A stretch of DNA of 64,000 nucleotides from positions 930,001-994,000 of the forward strand of contig CAWJIB010000009.1 in assembly GCA_963842835.1 (NCBI GenBank), given 5' to 3'. The translations under genes and the position numbers were made by a program. This stretch comes from Roseiarcus sp963842835 (GTDB lineage Bacteria; Pseudomonadota; Alphaproteobacteria; Rhizobiales; Beijerinckiaceae). The notes beneath the pieces were generated by a model. It made no database searches, was not told the origin of the DNA, and saw only the letters and a program-made list of their open reading frames with translations. Position 1 is the first letter of the stretch. Every line of letters begins with the position of its first letter. Shown here in pieces: positions 29,389 to 40,330 of the stretch.

Positions 29389-32300
29389 TTAGAGAGCGGC
29401 CGCGCCGGCGCGCGCGGGCGCGGCGGGCGTCTGGCTCGCTTGCGGCGCGCCCGACTTGGCGTCCCAGCCGCCGGGCGGCGCCGGCGCTTCGTTGGCGGCC
29501 GGCGAGGGCGTCGAAGCCTTGAATTCGGCGAGAGCCTTGGCGGCGGCGAGCAGAGCCGGCGCGTCCATCTTGGCCGCCACTTCGTCGCGCTTCTTGGCCG
29601 CGTCGGCGTCGCCTTGCTGCGCCGCCAGGGAGAACCACAGCCAGGATTGGATGAGGTCCTGCGGCACGCCCATGCCGCGGGCGTAAAGAATGCCCAGATT
29701 GAACTGGCTGTCGCGGATCCCGAGCTGACCGGCTTTGCGGAACCATTGCGCGGCCTCGGCGTAGTCGGGTTTGCCGGCGGCGGCGGCTTCGGCGTTCATC
29801 ACCGCCAGATTGTGCATGGCGCGCGCATTTCCGGCGGTCGCGGCTTTCGCGTACCAGGACATGGCGAGCTGCAGATCGCGCGCGACGCCGACGCCCTTTT
29901 CGTAAAGCGCGGCCAATCGGTACTGCGCGATGGGCAGATCGCGAACGGCCGCCTGCTCGAACCATTGCGCGGCCGCATGCGGGTCCTTGGCGACGCCGCG
30001 GCCCTCGACGAGGCGCAGCGCCACTTCGAACTCGGCGTTGGGATCGCCCGCCGCCGCGGCCTCGCGCAGGGATTGCGGCAGGCCGGCCGGAATCGACGCT
30101 GCGAGCTCCGTGGGGGCGGCCTTGACGCTCTTGGCCGACGTCGCCGGCGCGGCGATCGAACCGACGGGATTGGCGTCGATCGCGCCAACGTCGTTTCCGC
30201 CGGAGAGCGAGCCGAGCTTGGGAGCGTCGGGCTTCGCGATTGTTCGCGCCGGCGCTTCCAAATCCGACTTTTGCATCGCGCCCTGATGACCGCCGCGCAG
30301 CTCGACGACCGCGAGCGCGGCCATCAATGCGAGGAGCGTCGCGCCGAGAAGAATGGGCCGGCGCCGCCCCGCGAAGAAAGCCTTGGCCTGACCGCCGAGC
30401 GCGGCGTGAGCGCGCTCGCCCGTCTCCGTCGATTCGGCGGCTTCTTTGGGATTGCGATCCTTGGCCGCGCCTTCCGTCAGCGCGGCTTGCGCGGCGCGGC
30501 GAGCGGCGGCGATATGGGCGTTGATGGCGCTCCTTGGCATGGAGAAATCGGCGGGTTCCGGGCTCCGCGGCCAAGCGAGCGAGGCGCCGGGTTCGAGCAG
30601 GAAATCCGCGCCTTCGAGCGAACGGCGCGCCGGCGTCTCGCCCGCTTGGCTCGCCTTGCCGCCGCGCGCCGGTTCGCCCAGACCGTCTCGCGCCGGCGGG
30701 GCCTCGGCGCGATCGGGGATGTCGCGCAGCGCCGCGCCGGTCGCGCTCAAGGCTTCGCCGGCGCCGGCGGGCGAGGCCGTCTGCGAAATAATCGCGCCGC
30801 CGAGCGCATGAGCGCGCGCGCTTTCGTCGACGCGCGCGACCTCGTCCTCGACGCGCCCGAGGCGATTGACGATCTTTTCCAAAATGTCCTGGAGGCTGGC
30901 CAGACGCGCCTGCGTGCGCTTGTCGGCGCTCGACTGGTCGGCTCGCAGGTTCGCCAGACCGGCGGCGATGTCGTCGTTTTCGCGAGCGACCGTTTCGGGC
31001 AGCGACTGCAGCGCTCTGCGCGTCGCGTCGAGTTCGGCGAGCAAGTCGGCGGCCTTGCGCTCGAGCGCGGCGTTCGAAGAACCGTCCGGATGCAAGGCCT
31101 CGAGACGGTCGTGGATCTCGGAAATCTGGCTCGCGAGCGCGTCGGCGTCGACGCGCGGTCCGTCGCGACGCGCCAGCCGCTCGGCGAAAAGGTCCGCCGC
31201 TTGCTCGACGAATTTCGGGTCGACCTTCGAGGCCGCGCTGACATCCAGCCGATCATGCAGCGCGCGCAGCGCCTCTTCCAACGGGCGCGTGTCGATCACC
31301 GGACCGGCCCGCTGGTCGATGCGCGCGCCGAGATCGCGGATCATCGCCTCGATTTCGCCGGGCGCCGCCGCGGAAGCGGCGCCGCGATCCAACTTCTGAT
31401 TGATTTCATACAGCAGAGTTTCCAACGGGCGCGTGTCGACCGTGGTCGGCGCGGCGAGCTTGGCGCCGAGGTCTCGCATCAGATTTTCGATCGGCGTCGT
31501 GTCGATCTCGATGGGACGGTCGCCGAGCGTTCGCAAGGCCTGCTCGAGCGGCTTGATGTCGAGGGTCGGATTGGCGCGTTGGTCGATGCGCGCGCCCAGG
31601 TCCTGGAACATCGCCGCGAGCGCGTCCGGATTGGCCGCGGGGGCCGGTGGACGGTCGAGCTTTTGGTTGATGTCGCGCAGCGCGGCTTCGAGCTTCGCGG
31701 CGTCGGGCTGCGAACCCGACTGGCGCTCGATCGAGGCGCGAACGCCGTCGATGCGGCGCGCCAAGTCCTCGATGGCGCGCGAATCGACGCCCTGCGCCTG
31801 CTGCGGGCGCTGCAGCGCTTGATCCATGCGCTGAGCGAGCTGTTCGAGGCGCCGCTCGATGGCCGACAAAGCCGCTGCCGGCGTCGACCGTTCGATCTGC
31901 GCGCGCGCGTCGGAAAGGAGGGCGACGACCCGAGCCGATTCCGCCTGGGGCGCCGGACTCGACGCCAGCCGCTCGACGCGGTCCGCAAGATCGCCAATCT
32001 GCTTTTCCAACCGTTCGACCGGAACAGGCCGCATGGCGGCCGCGGCCAGCAGGTTGCGGACTTCCTCCGTCTGCGCGCGGATGCGCTCGAACGTCGCGGG
32101 ATTGATGACGCCCTGGGCGATAGCGTCGACCTTGGCGTCGACCGCGCGAATCTCGCGCTCGAGCCCTTGCACGGCGGCTTGCGGATCATGGGCGCGTAAG
32201 GCGTCCCGGATCTCGGCGCTCAGCGCCTCGAGCGGCGCGACGAGCGAATCGCGCGCGCCATTGTCGCGCATCGTCGCGATGCGTTCGCTCAGATCGCGCA

Positions 32301-33378
32301 TCGCGCCTTCCAGCGCGACGACGGCGTTGCGCGGCGCCAGATCGGCGAGGCAGCGCGACATCGCCGCGAGCTCGGCGCGGAGCCCCTGAATATCGACGGG
32401 CGGCTGCGCGCGTTGTTCGCTCTGTTCGCGGCGCATCTGGTCGACGCGCAGGCTCAGGGCCATGATCTCTTCGCGCAGCGCGTCGGTCGGCGCCGGACCG
32501 CGCCCCGGCGCCGGCGCGCGCGCCTCGTTGGGCGGGGGCAAGGGCCGCGCGGCTTCCTCGGTTTCCAAAGCCGCGGAGCCCGCGCGCGCCGACGAAGTGG
32601 GGTCGGCGCAGAAATTGCGCCAGCCGCGCTTTGACGTTTCGATGTCGGGCGCGGCGGCGCGCGCGTCGAGTTCGCCGCGTCGGCGGGCGATTTGCGAAAT
32701 GGCCTCTCGCACGTCGATGCGCGGACGCTCGGGCCCGCGAGGCGCTTCGCGACGCCGATCCTGGACGGCCTCGACACGGCGCGCGAGCGCGCTCATGCGG
32801 GCGTCGAGTTCGCGTTCAGTCTCGTCGAGGCGCGATTCCAATCGGCTGGGCGTCTCGGCCATCAGCGATTGCTGGCGGGCCGTCCGCTGGTCGATCGCGG
32901 CGAGTTTTTCGGCGACGGCCTGGAGCGCCGCGCGCTCCTCGCTACGGTCGCTTTGACTGCGTTCGATCCATTGCGCGACCGATTCGAAAGCGCGTGCGGC
33001 GCGCACTTCTCTGCGTTCGGCGCGGCTTTCGAGCCTGGCGATGGCCGCCTCGAGCAATTCGTCGGCGCGCCGAGCCTCGTCTCGGCTCGGCTCCGCATCG
33101 TCCTGCCTGCGGCGGGATTCGGCGCGCGCAGGAGGGCGCGAACCTTCGCCCGATCTGTCGTCGCGGCGCGAAAGCCGCGAAATGCGGTCGCCGATCGCGT
33201 CGAGCTTGTCGTCACGTTCCAGATTGGCGGGTTCGACGCCGTGTTCGGCGGCTTTGTCGGCGACCACTTCGTCGAGCCAATCGCCCAGGCTCATTCCGGC
33301 GCGGCGGGCGGCCTCCTCGGCGAATGCGCGCGTCTCGCGTCCCACGCCTCTGACGTTCCAAGCCGTCGCGCTGTTCAT
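29389..33378 (-). CDS. PodJ-like polarity protein with coiled coil, membrane segment and Sel1 repeats
   Basis: This very large protein (1329 residues) opens with WNVRGVGRETRAFAEEAARR, typical of PodJ-like localization factors of alphaproteobacteria. A long charged, alanine/arginine-rich coiled-coil region follows (about 50-900), with repeated units such as DLGARIDQRA-x(5)-D-x-(R/K)PLE. A proline-rich stretch leads to one membrane helix near residue 1010 (PILLGATLLALMAALAVV). The periplasmic part carries about four Sel1-like repeats (GVAKDPHAAAQWFEQAA, GVARDLQLAMSWYAKAA, DYAEAAQWFRKAG, GVPQDLIQSWLWFSLAA). PodJ organises polar organelles and division asymmetry in Caulobacter and relatives. The peptidoglycan-binding domain of true PodJ is not visible at the C-terminus, so I avoid the gene name. 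Confidence 0.85.
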   Translation of the reverse strand: MNSATAWNVRGVGRETRAFAEEAARRAGMSLGDWLDEVVADKAAEHGVEPANLERDDKLDAIGDRISRLSRRDDRSGEGSRPPARAESRRRQDDAEPSRDEARRADELLEAAIARLESRAERREVRAARAFESVAQWIERSQSDRSEERAALQAVAEKLAAIDQRTARQQSLMAETPSRLESRLDETERELDARMSALARRVEAVQDRRREAPRGPERPRIDVREAISQIARRRGELDARAAAPDIETSKRGWRNFCADPTSSARAGSAALETEEAARPLPPPNEARAPAPGRGPAPTDALREEIMALSLRVDQMRREQSEQRAQPPVDIQGLRAELAAMSRCLADLAPRNAVVALEGAMRDLSERIATMRDNGARDSLVAPLEALSAEIRDALRAHDPQAAVQGLEREIRAVDAKVDAIAQGVINPATFERIRAQTEEVRNLLAAAAMRPVPVERLEKQIGDLADRVERLASSPAPQAESARVVALLSDARAQIERSTPAAALSAIERRLEQLAQRMDQALQRPQQAQGVDSRAIEDLARRIDGVRASIERQSGSQPDAAKLEAALRDINQKLDRPPAPAANPDALAAMFQDLGARIDQRANPTLDIKPLEQALRTLGDRPIEIDTTPIENLMRDLGAKLAAPTTVDTRPLETLLYEINQKLDRGAASAAAPGEIEAMIRDLGARIDQRAGPVIDTRPLEEALRALHDRLDVSAASKVDPKFVEQAADLFAERLARRDGPRVDADALASQISEIHDRLEALHPDGSSNAALERKAADLLAELDATRRALQSLPETVARENDDIAAGLANLRADQSSADKRTQARLASLQDILEKIVNRLGRVEDEVARVDESARAHALGGAIISQTASPAGAGEALSATGAALRDIPDRAEAPPARDGLGEPARGGKASQAGETPARRSLEGADFLLEPGASLAWPRSPEPADFSMPRSAINAHIAAARRAAQAALTEGAAKDRNPKEAAESTETGERAHAALGGQAKAFFAGRRRPILLGATLLALMAALAVVELRGGHQGAMQKSDLEAPARTIAKPDAPKLGSLSGGNDVGAIDANPVGSIAAPATSAKSVKAAPTELAASIPAGLPQSLREAAAAGDPNAEFEVALRLVEGRGVAKDPHAAAQWFEQAAVRDLPIAQYRLAALYEKGVGVARDLQLAMSWYAKAATAGNARAMHNLAVMNAEAAAAGKPDYAEAAQWFRKAGQLGIRDSQFNLGILYARGMGVPQDLIQSWLWFSLAAQQGDADAAKKRDEVAAKMDAPALLAAAKALAEFKASTPSPAANEAPAPPGGWDAKSGAPQASQTPAAPARAGAAAL

Positions 33379-33532
33379 CGTTGCAACCGTCGCCGACGTT
33401 GTGCCGATCGTCGCGCCTTCGGCTGATCACGGCGCAACGCTCGGATGTTTCCGCGCGCGTGGTGAACAAACCGTTAAGATCGCCCCAAAATGGGTCAACG
33501 GAGGCGTGCCGCAGAAGATAGGCCGATTGTAT

Positions 33533-33569
33533 TGTGGGAAGACACAACTAATGGTTGCGTTTTCCCACA
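33533..33569. promoter_or_regulatory. Inverted repeat upstream of the MerR-type gene
   Basis: TGTGGGAA (33533-33540) and TTCCCACA (33562-33569) are exact inverted copies, with a shorter CAAC/GTTG pair nested inside. The site lies in the AT-richer divergent space between the PodJ-like gene and the MerR-type gene, 84 bases before the latter. It may be an operator or a transcript hairpin. MerR boxes usually have a tighter spacing. Confidence 0.4.
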
Positions 33570-33653
33570 GATGCGTCATATTCGGCGCCGTTCGCGCAGG
33601 CGCGGGGGCGGCTCGTCCTCGCAACCCAAGCGCGCTGACGGAAAGGATTGGCC

Positions 33654-34130
33654 ATGAGGGCGAATTCGCCATTGGGGAAGGGCGCCGATTCTGAGAGCAA
33701 TCTCTCCGCTTCCGAGAGCAATCTCTCCGCGACCCGCGGACGCAGGGCAGTGAACGCAGCGGGCGAGATGACAATCGGCGAAATGGCGCGCGAATTTGGC
33801 GTCACCCTGCGCACGCTGCGCTTCTACGAGGATCGCAATCTGATTCGCCCGCGCCGGGCGGGGAACGCGCGCTACTATGGCGGACCTGACCGCGTTCGCC
33901 TGGAGATGATCCTGAAGGGCAAGCAGCTCGGTTTCACGCTTGCCGAAATCAGCGAATTGATCGGCGCCGAGGACTGTTCGGCCAAGACCGACTTCGAGGA
34001 GAGGCTGCGGCCCGCTCAGATCGTCGATCAGCTCGATCATCTCGAACGTCAGCGGCGCGAGATCGAGGAGGCGATCACGAAACTTCAGGCGACCCGCGAA
34101 CGCATGTCGCGCATGGCCGGCGCGGCTTAG
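33654..34130 (+). CDS. MerR-family transcriptional regulator
   Basis: This 158-residue protein has a MerR winged helix (MTIGEMAREFGVTLRTLRFYEDRNLI, residues 39-64, here in parts), followed by RARYYGGPDR-like wing residues and a C-terminal coiled coil (LDHLERQRREIEEAITKL). No metal-binding cysteine cluster is seen; a single Cys lies near residue 106. An unusual N-terminal extension of about 35 residues includes a perfect tandem repeat ESNLSAS-ESNLSA, encoded by two near-identical 21-base units. The start at 33654 has AAAGGA nine bases upstream. It converges on cmk with a three-base overlap of stop codons. The effector is unknown. Confidence 0.85.
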   Translation: MRANSPLGKGADSESNLSASESNLSATRGRRAVNAAGEMTIGEMAREFGVTLRTLRFYEDRNLIRPRRAGNARYYGGPDRVRLEMILKGKQLGFTLAEISELIGAEDCSAKTDFEERLRPAQIVDQLDHLERQRREIEEAITKLQATRERMSRMAGAA

Positions 34131-34756
34131 CTCGAACGTCGCCGCAACTCGACAATGCGCAAGGCCTCCGCGAAAGTCGCCTCGACGCTCATTCGGGTGG
34201 TGTCGAGCATCGCTGCGTCGGCCGCCGCGCGCAACGGAGCGTCGGAGCGCTCGGAATCGCGGGCGTCGCGCTTGGCGATGTCGGCGAGAATCGCAGCGTA
34301 GTCGGCTTTTTCGCCGCGCTGGGCCAATTCCAGTGCGCGCCGTTGCGCGCGCGCCTCGGGGCTGGCGGTGACGAAAATCTTGACGTCCGCCTGGGGGCAG
34401 ATGACGGTGCCGATATCGCGGCCGTCGAGGACGGCGCCGCCGGGGCGCAGGGCGAAATTGCGCTGCGCCTCGACCAGCGCCGCGCGCACCTCCGGCAAGG
34501 CGGCGACGATCGAGGCGGCTTCGCCCATTTCGCGTCCGCGCAGCCGCGCCTCGTCGAATTCCGTCAGGCTCAGGCCGCGCGCCGCGGCGACGGCGGCGCC
34601 GACGTCGCGAAGATCGCGATCGGCGTTGAGAAGACTCGCGGCGGTCGCGCGGTAGAGCAGGCCGGTGTCGAGATGGGGCAAGCCATAATGCTCGGCTAGG
34701 CGCCGCGCGAGCGTGCCTTTGCCCGACGCGGCGGGTCCGTCGATGGCGATGATCAT
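34127..34756 (-). CDS. cmk: Cytidylate kinase
   Basis: This 209-residue enzyme phosphorylates CMP and dCMP with ATP. Seen: the P-loop IAIDGPAASGKGTLARRLA (residues 3-21), HLDTGLLYRATA near 32, VLDGRDIGTVICPQADVKIFV near 108, the LID region RAQRRALELAQRG, and RDARDSERSDAPLRAA, all standard for Cmk. In many alphaproteobacteria cmk sits between aroA and rpsA. Here it stands alone, convergent with merR and divergent from an MFS gene, so it has its own promoter or the locus was rearranged. The start ATG at 34756 is firm. Confidence 0.95.
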   Translation of the reverse strand: MIIAIDGPAASGKGTLARRLAEHYGLPHLDTGLLYRATAASLLNADRDLRDVGAAVAAARGLSLTEFDEARLRGREMGEAASIVAALPEVRAALVEAQRNFALRPGGAVLDGRDIGTVICPQADVKIFVTASPEARAQRRALELAQRGEKADYAAILADIAKRDARDSERSDAPLRAAADAAMLDTTRMSVEATFAEALRIVELRRRSS

Positions 34757-34946
34757 CGGTAACGCCCCAGCCCCACTGCGTTGGTCGCCCTGCGGCGCTC
34801 TTAAGACCCGACGACGGCGCTGTCGACTCCGGCCCGGCCCTTTCGGCTCGGATCGTCGCCGAGGGCTTGGCGGCTCGCGAGCGGCTGCGCTAAGGTGCGC
34901 GAACCCGCGGCGGCAATTTCGCGCCCCGGGTTCAGAGGGGACGGCG

Positions 34947-36161
34947 ATGAATCTGACGGCGGCGCAAACGAAGACGGTTCTCGCCTCATTTCTCGGATGG
35001 ATGCTCGACGCCTTCGATTTCTTCCTCCTGACCTTTCTGCTCAAGGACATCGCCAAGGAGTTCGGCGTCGAGGTGCCGCAGGTCGCCTATGCTTTGTTCC
35101 TGACGCTGGCGATGCGCTTCGTCGGCGCCTTCATCTTCGGCCAGATCGGCGACAGATGGGGCCGCAAGCCGGCGCTGATGCTCGATATCGTTTGCTATTC
35201 CGTGATCGGCGCGCTCGCCGCCTTCGCGCCGAGCCTGTGGGTGTTCTTGGCTCTGCGCGCGCTCTTCGGCGTGGCGATGGGCGGCGAATGGGGCCTCGGC
35301 AGTTCGCTGGCGATGGAGTTGATTCCGCCGCAGGCGCGCGGCTTCGTCTCCGGCATCCTGCAATGCGGCTATCCCACCGGCTTCCTGCTCGCCTCGGTCG
35401 CCTACGGCCTGCTCTACGGGCGCACCTTCGGCGATTACACGGTCGGCTGGCGCGGCATGTTCCTGCTCAGCATCCTGCCCGCCTTCCTCGTTCTGTTCAT
35501 CCGCACCAGCGTGCCCGAGTCCCCCGCCTTCGCCGAGGCGAAAAAGGTCGGCAAGCCGGGTCTTTGGGAGACGCTCAACGCGAATTGGGGACTGGTGCTC
35601 TATGCGGTCGTGCTGATGATGTGTTTCAACCTGTTCAGTCACGGCACGCAGGATCTCTACCCGACCTTCCTGCAGAAGCAGCACAAGTTCGATCCCGGCA
35701 CGGTGAGCTGGATCACCATCGTCGCCAATCTCGGCGCCATTGCCGGCGGGCTTTCCTTCGGCTTCATCTCGGAGAAGATCGGCCGCGTCAACGCGATCAC
35801 CGTCGCAGCGCTCATCGCGTTGCCGGCGCTGCCGCTCTGGGCCTATTCGTCGACGCCGGTCATGCTGGCCGCCGGCGCCTTCGTCATGCAGATCGCGGTG
35901 CAGGGCGCTTGGGGGGTGATCCCCGCGCATCTCAACGAATTGTCGCCCGGCGCCGTGCGCGCGACCTTGCCGGCCTTCGTCTATCAGGCCGGCAATTTCC
36001 TCGCCTCCTACAATGGTCCGTTCCAGGCCAAGCTCGCCGAAGGCGCTGGCGGCGATTACGGCTATGCGTTGGCGCTGGTCGGGGGAATCGTCGCCGTGGC
36101 GATCGTCATCGTCATCCGCTTCAGCCCGGAACGGCGCGGCCAGACGCTGACGGCGCATTGA
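34947..36161 (+). CDS. MFS transporter, sialate/lactate:proton symporter (SHS) type
   Basis: This 404-residue permease has twelve membrane helices. MFS signatures are LGWMLDAFDFFLLTFLLKDI in helix 1, GQIGDRWGRKPALMLD between helices 2 and 3, and GGEWGLGSSLAMELIPP in helix 4-5. The pattern LDAFDFF and GEWGLGSSLAME fits the SHS family of lactate, pyruvate and sialate symporters. A monocarboxylate substrate is likely but not proven. The start at 34947 has GAGGGG eight bases upstream. It is divergent from cmk, and no catabolic gene is next to it. Confidence 0.85.
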   Translation: MNLTAAQTKTVLASFLGWMLDAFDFFLLTFLLKDIAKEFGVEVPQVAYALFLTLAMRFVGAFIFGQIGDRWGRKPALMLDIVCYSVIGALAAFAPSLWVFLALRALFGVAMGGEWGLGSSLAMELIPPQARGFVSGILQCGYPTGFLLASVAYGLLYGRTFGDYTVGWRGMFLLSILPAFLVLFIRTSVPESPAFAEAKKVGKPGLWETLNANWGLVLYAVVLMMCFNLFSHGTQDLYPTFLQKQHKFDPGTVSWITIVANLGAIAGGLSFGFISEKIGRVNAITVAALIALPALPLWAYSSTPVMLAAGAFVMQIAVQGAWGVIPAHLNELSPGAVRATLPAFVYQAGNFLASYNGPFQAKLAEGAGGDYGYALALVGGIVAVAIVIVIRFSPERRGQTLTAH

Positions 36162-36239
36162 GGCGAGCCCTTGCCGCGGCCCTTCTCCCGCGCGGGGCGA
36201 GGGCGGGGTCGAGCGAACGGATCGAAGCGGCAGCCGTTA

Positions 36240-37460
36240 TCAGTCCAATCGCGCGACGACGGCGAGCCGCTTGACCTGCCCCTGCTGATAGGCGCGCAAG
36301 AAAGCGTCATAGTCCTTGAAGGACACGCATCCGTTGGAATCGCCGTTCGGGCCGAGCATGTAGGAGTGGGCGAGGAGGCCCGCCCGTCCAAAGACGTCGC
36401 CCTCGCCGACGGGCGTGAGGCGCAGCGCCTGGACGCCGTGGAACAGCTCCTCGCGCGGCGACAGTTCATAGAGATGCGGCGGCGTCGCGCCGCGCGCGCG
36501 CTCGCTTACGTGACGCGGATCGTCCAGCCTGTCTCCCAGGCCTGAATGGGCCTCCAGTCGCGTTCCGTCGGGCAGGTAGACCGTGCGCGCCGAGATGTCG
36601 TAGACGGCGGTCCACTTGTCGTAGCCAGGCGGCGGCGAGGATCGAGCGAAGATCGAAAAGCCGGAAGCGCGATCCGTCGCAGCGAGCGCGGCGACTTTGG
36701 CATTGCCCACGACGCGGCTCTCCGGCGCCGCATAGGCGAGGTCGGCGCCGGACGAGCGCCCCGTTCCGAACAGTCTCTGGAAGGTGTTGCGATCGTCGGC
36801 CGGAGGCGTCGCGCGCGCGACGTTGTCGCTCGGCTGCGCCGCGCGGCGGTCCGGCAGGGCGGGCGTCGCGGGCGAAGCGCGTTCGGAGGGACGAGCCGGC
36901 GGCAGAGGAGCGGCCTCGTCGATCGGGGCGACATCCCGCTTCGGCGGCAGCGGCACGTCCTGCGGCTGCGGGATCGCGGCGACGGAAGCGGGGGCAGCGG
37001 CCTCGAGGCTCGCCTCCAGGGAAGAATCTCGGCTCAACGAGGCCGCCGCGGAGTCCCGGAGGAACCCCGGATCAACAAGCAGGCCGTAGGGATTGGAATC
37101 TTTTCCCGCCGCGGCGGACGCAAATTGCGCGGTGGAGCGGGCTAAGGCGACTTCGAGGCTGGCCTGAACGCCGGAATCCCGGTCCGGCGAGGCGGACTTG
37201 GAGTCCTGAAAAAACCCGGGATCGACGAGCGCGCCGTAGGGATCCGAGGCCTTTCCCGCCGCGGCGGACGCCGAATTCTCGGCGGACCGGGCGCCGAAGA
37301 AATCCGGAGCGGCGGCGGGACGCGCATGCGGGACCCATCCCGCCATGCACCCGCCGAAAGCCAGCGCGACGCCCCAGGGAAGGAGCCATAGAAGACCTTG
37401 ACGGGGATCGCGCCTGCGGTCGAACGGGACTTCGTCGATGATCGGGCCGACTACCTGCAT
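36240..37460 (-). CDS. DUF2778 (Tlde1-type) protein with duplicated N-terminal region
   Basis: This 406-residue protein has a basic N-terminus and one hydrophobic segment (LLWLLPWGVALAFGGCMAG, residues 23-41), a long proline/alanine-rich linker, and a C-terminal DUF2778 domain. This domain is related to L,D-transpeptidases and to the Tlde1 effectors. The presumed catalytic His and Cys are in AHSYMLGPNGDSNGCVSFKD near residues 368-387, with LPDGTRLEAHSGLG upstream. The linker holds two copies of a 45-residue unit (AAAGK-x(2)-(D/N)PYG-x-LVDPGF, then RDS-x(2)-(Q/E)ASLE). It is probably anchored to the inner membrane and acts on peptidoglycan in the periplasm. No secretion system genes are adjacent. 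Confidence 0.8.
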   Translation of the reverse strand: MQVVGPIIDEVPFDRRRDPRQGLLWLLPWGVALAFGGCMAGWVPHARPAAAPDFFGARSAENSASAAAGKASDPYGALVDPGFFQDSKSASPDRDSGVQASLEVALARSTAQFASAAAGKDSNPYGLLVDPGFLRDSAAASLSRDSSLEASLEAAAPASVAAIPQPQDVPLPPKRDVAPIDEAAPLPPARPSERASPATPALPDRRAAQPSDNVARATPPADDRNTFQRLFGTGRSSGADLAYAAPESRVVGNAKVAALAATDRASGFSIFARSSPPPGYDKWTAVYDISARTVYLPDGTRLEAHSGLGDRLDDPRHVSERARGATPPHLYELSPREELFHGVQALRLTPVGEGDVFGRAGLLAHSYMLGPNGDSNGCVSFKDYDAFLRAYQQGQVKRLAVVARLD

Positions 37461-37825
37461 GCTTCGCCTACGCTCACACTACGCACATGCGATCAGTTTG
37501 TACGAAACATGTTTAGACCCAATTAACTCAGTTCGCGGCGTAAGGCTAGCCGGGAGCAAACCGCGGCGCCTGACGCCTTTTTCAGCGCGAGTGCGTCGAT
37601 TTTGCGGCGGCGACCCTCGTGGCGGCGCGACAGCGCCGCCGCCGGATCCCGACCAGCGCGGCTCCAAGCGCGCAAAAGCCCAAATTCGCGCCCGGCCGAT
37701 TGAAAGCAAACAATTGGCGCGCGGCGCTGGCTTGGCGGGACTTGGCCTGATTAGGTTTATCTTGGCTTGCGTTGGCTTGATTTCGCCGGCCTCGACCGCG
37801 CCGAGAGGCGCGCCGGAGTCCGGGG
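37461..37825. other. Intergenic region between uvrB and the DUF2778 gene
   Basis: The 365 bases contain no recognisable gene. The part nearest 37461 is AT-richer and likely holds the promoter of the DUF2778 gene. Around 37715-37785 the motif CTTGGC/TTGGCTTG recurs several times (GGCTTGGCGGGACTTGG, TCTTGGCTTGCGTTGGCTTG). No clear terminator for uvrB was found. Confidence 0.4.
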
Positions 37826-40330
<2,505 letters not shown>

